From the NCBI GenBank assembly GCA_035538335.1, contig DATLKN010000022.1, positions 62,001-126,000 of the forward strand: a stretch of DNA of 64,000 nucleotides, read 5' to 3'. This document shows, piece after piece, positions 59,781 through 64,000 of the stretch. The translations under genes and the position numbers were made by a program. The stretch's first letter is position 1; each line of letters begins with the position of its first letter. The notes under the pieces were generated by a model. The model saw only the letters and a list, made by a program, of their open reading frames with translations, did no database searches and was not told where the DNA came from. Source of the stretch: AP-15 sp035538335. GTDB lineage: Bacteria > Pseudomonadota > Alphaproteobacteria > ATCC43930 > CGMCC-115725.

Positions 59781-60559
59781 GCGGCAGCTTTCGGGTGGAG
59801 TGCGAGGAGCTTGCCGGCGGCGGGCGGCTGGCGCGGCTGACGATCGACAACCGGAAGAAGCTCAACACCCTCAATCGCGCCTTGATGGGCGAGATCGTCG
59901 CCGCGATGGCGGGGCTCGCCGCGGACCCCGAACTGCGCCTCGCCGTCGTCACGGGCGCCGGCGGCCGCGCCTTCGTCGGCGGCGCTGACCTCGGCGAGCT
60001 CGCCGCGCTCGATGCCGACAGCGCACAGGATCTGATCACGCTCGTCCATCGCACCTGCGACGCCTTCCGCCGGCTGCCGGTGCCGGTCGTCGCCCGCATC
60101 GAGGGCTATGCGCTCGGCGCCGGGCTCGAACTCGCCTGCGCCTGCGATCTGAGGGTGGCGAGCGAGACCGCGAAATTCGGCATGCCGGAAGTCGGGATCG
60201 GCATTCCCTCCGTCGTCGAAGCGGCGCTGCTGCCGGGGCTCGTCGGCGCCGGCCGGGCGCGACGGCTGCTCTACACCGGCGAGATGATCGACGCCGCCAC
60301 GGCCGAAGCCTGGGGCCTCGTCGATATCGTGGCGCCGGCCGACGCGCTCGATGCGGCGATCGACCGCCTCGCCCGCCCGATCCTCGCTGCCGGGCCCCGC
60401 GCGATCCGGATCCAGAAGGCGCTGATCCATGACTGGGAGGAACTGCCGACGAGCGCAGCGGTCGAGCGCGGCATCGCCGCCTTCGTGTCCGCCCACCAGG
60501 GCGAGGAGCCGCGACGGATGGCTGAGGCCGCGCTCGCCCGGCTGCGCGCGCGGCGATGA
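59777..60559 (+). CDS. Enoyl-CoA hydratase/isomerase family protein
   Basis: A 260-residue crotonase-fold enzyme. The oxyanion-hole segments GRAFVGGADLGEL and YALGAGLELACACDL are present, as are both acidic residues expected of a hydratase (Glu in GLELA and Glu in GMPEVGIG). The GGTQRL segment of classic hydratases is absent. ATGA overlaps join it to the gene before and to radC after. Substrate unknown; fatty or branched acyl-CoA is plausible beside an acyl-CoA dehydrogenase. Confidence 0.87.
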   Translation: MSGSFRVECEELAGGGRLARLTIDNRKKLNTLNRALMGEIVAAMAGLAADPELRLAVVTGAGGRAFVGGADLGELAALDADSAQDLITLVHRTCDAFRRLPVPVVARIEGYALGAGLELACACDLRVASETAKFGMPEVGIGIPSVVEAALLPGLVGAGRARRLLYTGEMIDAATAEAWGLVDIVAPADALDAAIDRLARPILAAGPRAIRIQKALIHDWEELPTSAAVERGIAAFVSAHQGEEPRRMAEAALARLRARR

Positions 60560-61275
60560 ACGCCCGCCGCCGCAGCAAGGGCGAACTCGCCGATGCGGCG
60601 ACGGCGATCCCGCATTACTACGGCCACCGGCAGCGCCTGCGCGAGCGGCTGATCACCGGCGGCGCCGAGAACCTGCCCGATTACGAGCTGCTTGAAGTCC
60701 TGCTCTTCGCCCACAACCCGCGCGGCGATGTGAAGCCCCTGGCAAAGCAGCTGATCGACGGCTTCGGCGGGTTTCCCGAGGTGCTGAGCGCCGACCCGGA
60801 CGCGCTCGCTGCGGCGGGTCTCGGCCCCGCCGGCATCGCCGCGCTGAAGAGCGTGCGGGAAGCGGCGATTCGCCTGATGCGGGCGGAATTGCGCGAGCGT
60901 CCCATCATCGGCTCGTGGGACAAGCTGATCGATTACTGCACGGCGCAAATCGCCTACGGACAGGTGGAGGAATTCCACCTGCTTTTCCTCGACCGCAAGA
61001 ACGCGCTGCTGAAGCACGAGCGGCAAGGGCGCGGCACCGTCGACCACACCCCGGTCTACACGCGCGAGGTCATCAAGCGCGCGCTCGAACTGCAGGCCTC
61101 GGCGCTGATCCTCGTACACAATCACCCATCGGGCGATCCGACGCCCTCCAAGGCCGACATCGCGGTGACGCGCGACATCATGAAGGCGGGCCAGGCAGTC
61201 GGCGTGACGTTGCACGACCATGTCATCATCGGCCGCGGCCGGCATGCGAGCCTGCGCGAGCTGGGGCTGCTTTGA
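60556..61275 (+). CDS. radC: RadC family JAB-domain protein
   Basis: A 239-residue RadC/YeeS homologue with a helix-hairpin-helix-like N-terminus (LPDYELLEVLLFA) and a JAMM metalloprotease-type domain containing HNHPSGDPTPSKAD (H188, H190, D201). The old DNA-repair annotation of RadC is doubtful. It lies in an operon with metabolic genes (ATGA overlap with the hydratase), which is probably convenience rather than function. Confidence 0.92.
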   Translation: MNARRRSKGELADAATAIPHYYGHRQRLRERLITGGAENLPDYELLEVLLFAHNPRGDVKPLAKQLIDGFGGFPEVLSADPDALAAAGLGPAGIAALKSVREAAIRLMRAELRERPIIGSWDKLIDYCTAQIAYGQVEEFHLLFLDRKNALLKHERQGRGTVDHTPVYTREVIKRALELQASALILVHNHPSGDPTPSKADIAVTRDIMKAGQAVGVTLHDHVIIGRGRHASLRELGLL

Positions 61276-61296
61276 CGCGATAGGGAGTATCGGAAT

Positions 61297-62463
61297 TTGT
61301 TTTCCGCCCTTACCGACGAGCAAAGGCAATTCGTCATGAGCGTGCGCGCGCTCGCGCAAAAGGAATTCCGCCCGCGCGCCGCGAAATATATGGACGGCAC
61401 CTTTCCGTGGGAGAACATGCGCCCGCTGGCCGAGCTCGGCATTCTCGGCATGGCCGTGCCGGAGGAATACGGCGGGCTCGGCCTCTCGGTCTTCGACACC
61501 GCCCTCGTCCTCGAGGAGATCGCCAAGGTCTGCTACGTGACGGCGATGGCCGTGCTCGGCGAGGTCGGGGTGCAGACGCGCATCATCGCCACCTATGCGC
61601 CCGAAGCCATCAAACGGCGTATCTTGCCGGCGGTGTGCCGCGGCGAATGCCTGCTCGCGATCTGCATGACCGAGCCCGACGCCGGCACCGACGTCGCCAA
61701 TTACAAGACCAATGTCGACCGCCTCGGCAACGGCTTGCGCCTCAACGGCACGAAGACGCTGATCAGCCGCGCCGAGGAGGCCGGCATGTTCGTCGTCTTC
61801 ACGCGGGTCGATCGGCGGCCGGGACGGGAGGGGATCGGCTGTGTGCTCATCGAGAAGGGGACGCCCGGCTTCGCCGTCACCGGTACCTTTCATACGATGG
61901 GCGGCGAGAATCTGCATGAAGTCAGGTTCGAGAATTGTGAATTGCCGCCGGAAAACCTTGTCATCGAAGAGGACGGCTTTCGCAGCCTCCTATCCGCGTT
62001 CAACACGCAACGCTGCTTGAACCCGGCGATCTCGCTGGGGCTCGCCGAAGGCGCCCTCGAGGAAGCGGTGCGTTACGCCCGCGAGCGGCAGGCCTTCGGC
62101 CGGCCGATCGGTCAGTTCCAGGGCATGCGCTGGAAGATCGCCGAGATGTACAAGGAGATCGAGACCGGGCGCAGCGTGCTCTACCGCGCCTGCACCAGCG
62201 CCGATCCCTTCCCCGATCCGCTCCTGGCGGCGGTCGCCAAAGTATTCTGCAACGAGATGGCCTTGAAGGTGACGAGCGAGGCGATCCAGGTGCATGGCGG
62301 CTACGGCTTCACCGACGAGTTTCCGGTGTCGCGCTACTACCGCGGCGCGCGCTACGGGACCTTGGGCGGCGGCACCTCGGAGACCTTGCGCGAGCTGATC
62401 GGCAAGCGCGTCATGTCGGGGCTCGACCCGATCGACGGAATCCTGGGGCTCGGCGCCTTCTGA
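61297..62463 (+). CDS. Acyl-CoA dehydrogenase-family protein lacking the usual base
   Basis: A 388-residue ACAD-fold flavoprotein. FAD/substrate segments (ICMTEPDAGTD, NGTKTLIS, RQAFGRPIGQFQGMRW, QVHGGYGFTDEFPVSRYYR) are all present. The catalytic Glu used by medium-chain enzymes (YEGT) is Gly in LGGGTSE (G358), and the alternative Glu of isovaleryl/long-chain types (ERL/ERC in helix G) is Gln in FNTQRCLNPA (Q238). A similar Gln is reported for 3-sulfinopropionyl-CoA desulfinase. So it may not be a dehydrogenase. The start is TTG with GGGAG upstream, 21 nt after radC. Confidence 0.85.
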   Translation: MFSALTDEQRQFVMSVRALAQKEFRPRAAKYMDGTFPWENMRPLAELGILGMAVPEEYGGLGLSVFDTALVLEEIAKVCYVTAMAVLGEVGVQTRIIATYAPEAIKRRILPAVCRGECLLAICMTEPDAGTDVANYKTNVDRLGNGLRLNGTKTLISRAEEAGMFVVFTRVDRRPGREGIGCVLIEKGTPGFAVTGTFHTMGGENLHEVRFENCELPPENLVIEEDGFRSLLSAFNTQRCLNPAISLGLAEGALEEAVRYARERQAFGRPIGQFQGMRWKIAEMYKEIETGRSVLYRACTSADPFPDPLLAAVAKVFCNEMALKVTSEAIQVHGGYGFTDEFPVSRYYRGARYGTLGGGTSETLRELIGKRVMSGLDPIDGILGLGAF

Positions 62464-62469
62464 TAGGCG

Positions 62470-63234
62470 CTACGGCGCGATCATTATCCCGCCATCGACG
62501 ACAATCACCTGACCCGTCACATAGGCACCGGCCGGCGAGGCGAGCATCAACGCGACGCCGGCGATGTCGTCGGGTTCGCCCAATCGGCGCAGCGGGGTCG
62601 CCGCCTCGCGCCCGGCCCGCCGCGCGTCGTCCTCCCACAGCGCGCGGGCGAATTCGGTCTTGACGAGCCCGGGCGCGATGCAGTTGACGCGCAGGTTGTA
62701 GGGTCCCCACTCGACGGCGAGATTGCGCGCCAGCGCGGCGTCCGCCGCCTTGGTGACCCCATACATGCCGAGCTGCGTCGTGCCGCGCAGCGCGGCAATC
62801 GAGATGATGTAGATGATGGCGCCGTCGCGGCGCTCCTTCATCTCGGGCGCCACCATCCGCGACAGCCACAGGTTGCTCAGCACGTTGTTGACCATCATGC
62901 GCTCGAAGGCCTCGTCGGTCAGTCCGTCGAGCGAGCCGAAATGCGGGTTGACCGCCGCGTTGCAGACGAGGATGTCGATCCGCCCCCACGCCTCGCGGGT
63001 GCGCGCGACGAGGTTTTCGAGCTGCGCCTTGTCGGAGATGCGCGCCGGTACCGGCATCGCCTCGCCGCCCTTCTCGCGCAGCGCCGCCGCGACTTCCTCG
63101 CAAGCCTCGGCGCGGCGGCCGGAGATGACGACCCGCGCACCGGCTTCGACGAAGGTCTCCGCGATGGCGCGACCGATGCCGCGGCTCGATCCGGTGACGA
63201 TCGCGACCTTGCCGCCGAGGTCGAATAGCTTCAT
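62470..63234 (-). CDS. Short-chain dehydrogenase/reductase
   Basis: A 254-residue SDR with VAIVTGSSRGIGRAIAET, VCNAAVNPHF, ISIAALRG with a catalytic Ser, and YGVTK. The C-terminus VTGQVIVVDGGIM is typical. An AGGAGG ribosome-binding site supports the ATG at 63234; the upstream open frame is spurious. It is convergent with the acyl-CoA dehydrogenase gene (6 nt apart). Confidence 0.9.
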   Translation of the reverse strand: MKLFDLGGKVAIVTGSSRGIGRAIAETFVEAGARVVISGRRAEACEEVAAALREKGGEAMPVPARISDKAQLENLVARTREAWGRIDILVCNAAVNPHFGSLDGLTDEAFERMMVNNVLSNLWLSRMVAPEMKERRDGAIIYIISIAALRGTTQLGMYGVTKAADAALARNLAVEWGPYNLRVNCIAPGLVKTEFARALWEDDARRAGREAATPLRRLGEPDDIAGVALMLASPAGAYVTGQVIVVDGGIMIAP

Positions 63235-63310
63235 GACGCCTCCTTGTCTTGCAAAGGACATCATGCGCGAGGAATTCCGTTCCCGAAAGAGGCGGGCGAA
63301 CGGCTTGGGG

Positions 63311-64000
63311 CTAAAAGCCGACCGTGATCGTGCCGAGGATGCGCCGCTCGACCTTTGCGCCGGAAGTCTGGGTCTGCGTCGCGAATGCGAGGTTCTGGCC
63401 GGACAGCGCAAGGCTCACCCGCTCCGTCAGCCGGTAGCCGATGCGGGCGTCGAGAGCGACATAATCGCTGATCGGCGTCAGAACGAAACTCGCGCCGGAA
63501 GGCAGAAACCCGAAACTGCGCGTCTGATAGCGCAGAAATCCGTCGGCTTCCCAACGGCCTTCCGACCAGCCGACATGACCGGTGACGATGTCGGCCGGCG
63601 TCGTGCGCTGGAAATCGGTAATCGCCGCCAGATTGGACAACCCCGGGGCGAGATGATCGGCGACGAATTCGGCGCGATCGGCGATATTCCACCGCCAGTG
63701 CCCCGCCGATCTGCCGCCGAGCCCCAGCTCCAGCCCGTTTGCCGTTGAGTCGCCGACATTGGTCGAAACGGCGAATGGAATAGTCGGCGTCAGGATCGTC
63801 GCGCCGGTATCCGAGACGATGTCCGTGGTCCGTTCCTGGAAAGCCGTCAGCCGCAATCGGGCCCCGAACCGCGGCAGCGTCCGGTCCCAACCCAGCCCGT
63901 AATTGGTCACGACAGTCGGCGCTAGGGTCGGCGAGCCGGTCACGCCGAGAAACGGCGACACCGAAACGAAGGCACCGTTCTGCACCAGGCTCGGGATCTG
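63311..64000 (-). CDS. TonB-dependent receptor, C-terminal part (runs off the window)
   Basis: About 229 residues visible, ending in a phenylalanine (GTITVGF) as outer-membrane beta-barrel proteins do. Alternating strand/loop sequences with aromatic girdles (RLRLTAFQERTTD, ANGLELGLGG, DARIGYRLTERVSLALSGQNLAF) match the barrel of TonB-dependent receptors. The N-terminal plug, TonB box and signal peptide lie beyond the right edge. The ligand cannot be inferred. Confidence 0.85.
   Translation of the reverse strand, partial: QIPSLVQNGAFVSVSPFLGVTGSPTLAPTVVTNYGLGWDRTLPRFGARLRLTAFQERTTDIVSDTGATILTPTIPFAVSTNVGDSTANGLELGLGGRSAGHWRWNIADRAEFVADHLAPGLSNLAAITDFQRTTPADIVTGHVGWSEGRWEADGFLRYQTRSFGFLPSGASFVLTPISDYVALDARIGYRLTERVSLALSGQNLAFATQTQTSGAKVERRILGTITVGF

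Noticed and set aside
1..64000. tRNA or rRNA genes
   Set aside because: The gaps between genes are mostly too short, and none of the longer ones showed a cloverleaf or a recognisable rRNA sequence by eye. A covariance-model search would settle it.

Overview
This window is GC-rich chromosomal DNA from a bacterium that looks like an alphaproteobacterium, probably a free-living soil or rhizosphere member of the Rhodospirillales/Hyphomicrobiales. I infer this from gene content: an aa3-type cox operon next to tldD, an alphaproteobacterial-type gshA behind rsmE, ubiA/ubiD, a Kdo/lipid A gene block, and many aromatic or xenobiotic catabolic families. Genus is not determinable by eye. The organism is a Gram-negative, ubiquinone-using aerobe. 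I see no tRNA, rRNA, CRISPR array, prophage or intact insertion sequence.

Layout. 0-3.5 kb (minus): coxB-ctaD-ctaB, the terminal oxidase core and its heme O synthase. 3.9-7.3 kb: tldD, then an overlapping gene for a secreted glycosidase-like protein. 7.3-11 kb: gshA and rsmE (minus) diverge from ubiA and a protein methyltransferase. 11-17.8 kb: a LysR regulator diverges from an MFS transporter, then ubiD, pmbA (TldE, partner of the TldD at 3.9 kb) and an amidohydrolase. 17.9-23.6 kb: a tight envelope operon msbA / DUF374 acyltransferase / waaA / lpxK / LpxL-like. 23.6-30 kb: xseA, purD, a two-component system and a cinA homologue whose deamidase domain looks degenerate. 30-34.9 kb: CoA-transferase, Gfo/Idh oxidoreductase, SDR, flavin monooxygenase and 3-hydroxyanthranilate dioxygenase.

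34.9-37.3 kb is the one clearly accessory segment. It holds a ParDE module, a markedly lower-GC DUF2971 gene, and a HicB gene whose hicA partner is reduced to about 12 codons by a hairpin repeat. Short sequences resembling the 3' end of the neighbouring S9 peptidase gene occur on both sides of parDE. 37.2-43.4 kb: the S9 peptidase, a metallo-amidohydrolase, a PPOX-fold flavoprotein, a DUF364 protein and an amidase. 43.5-47.8 kb is a signalling operon: a hybrid kinase with two receiver domains, a lone receiver, and a protein joining a HisKA-like segment, a receiver and a class III adenylyl cyclase. 47.9-51 kb: an IlvD/Edd dehydratase coupled to an N-acyl-D-amino-acid deacylase. 51.3-53.3 kb: XRE regulator and OFA-family transporter. 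53.3-56.7 kb: a gentisate-dioxygenase-like operon. 57-58.3 kb: Crp/Fnr regulator and two small proteins. 58.8-62.5 kb: an operon of agmatinase-like hydrolase, enoyl-CoA hydratase, RadC and acyl-CoA dehydrogenase. Two of these enzymes (hydrolase and dehydrogenase) lack canonical catalytic residues. The window ends in an SDR and the C-terminal part of a TonB-dependent receptor.

The genome is compact. Convergent genes commonly abut within 4-8 nt or overlap, twice sharing a 4-bp palindrome (CTAG, TTAA) that supplies both stop codons. Many operon genes overlap by ATGA/TGATG, and several rely on TTG or GTG starts.
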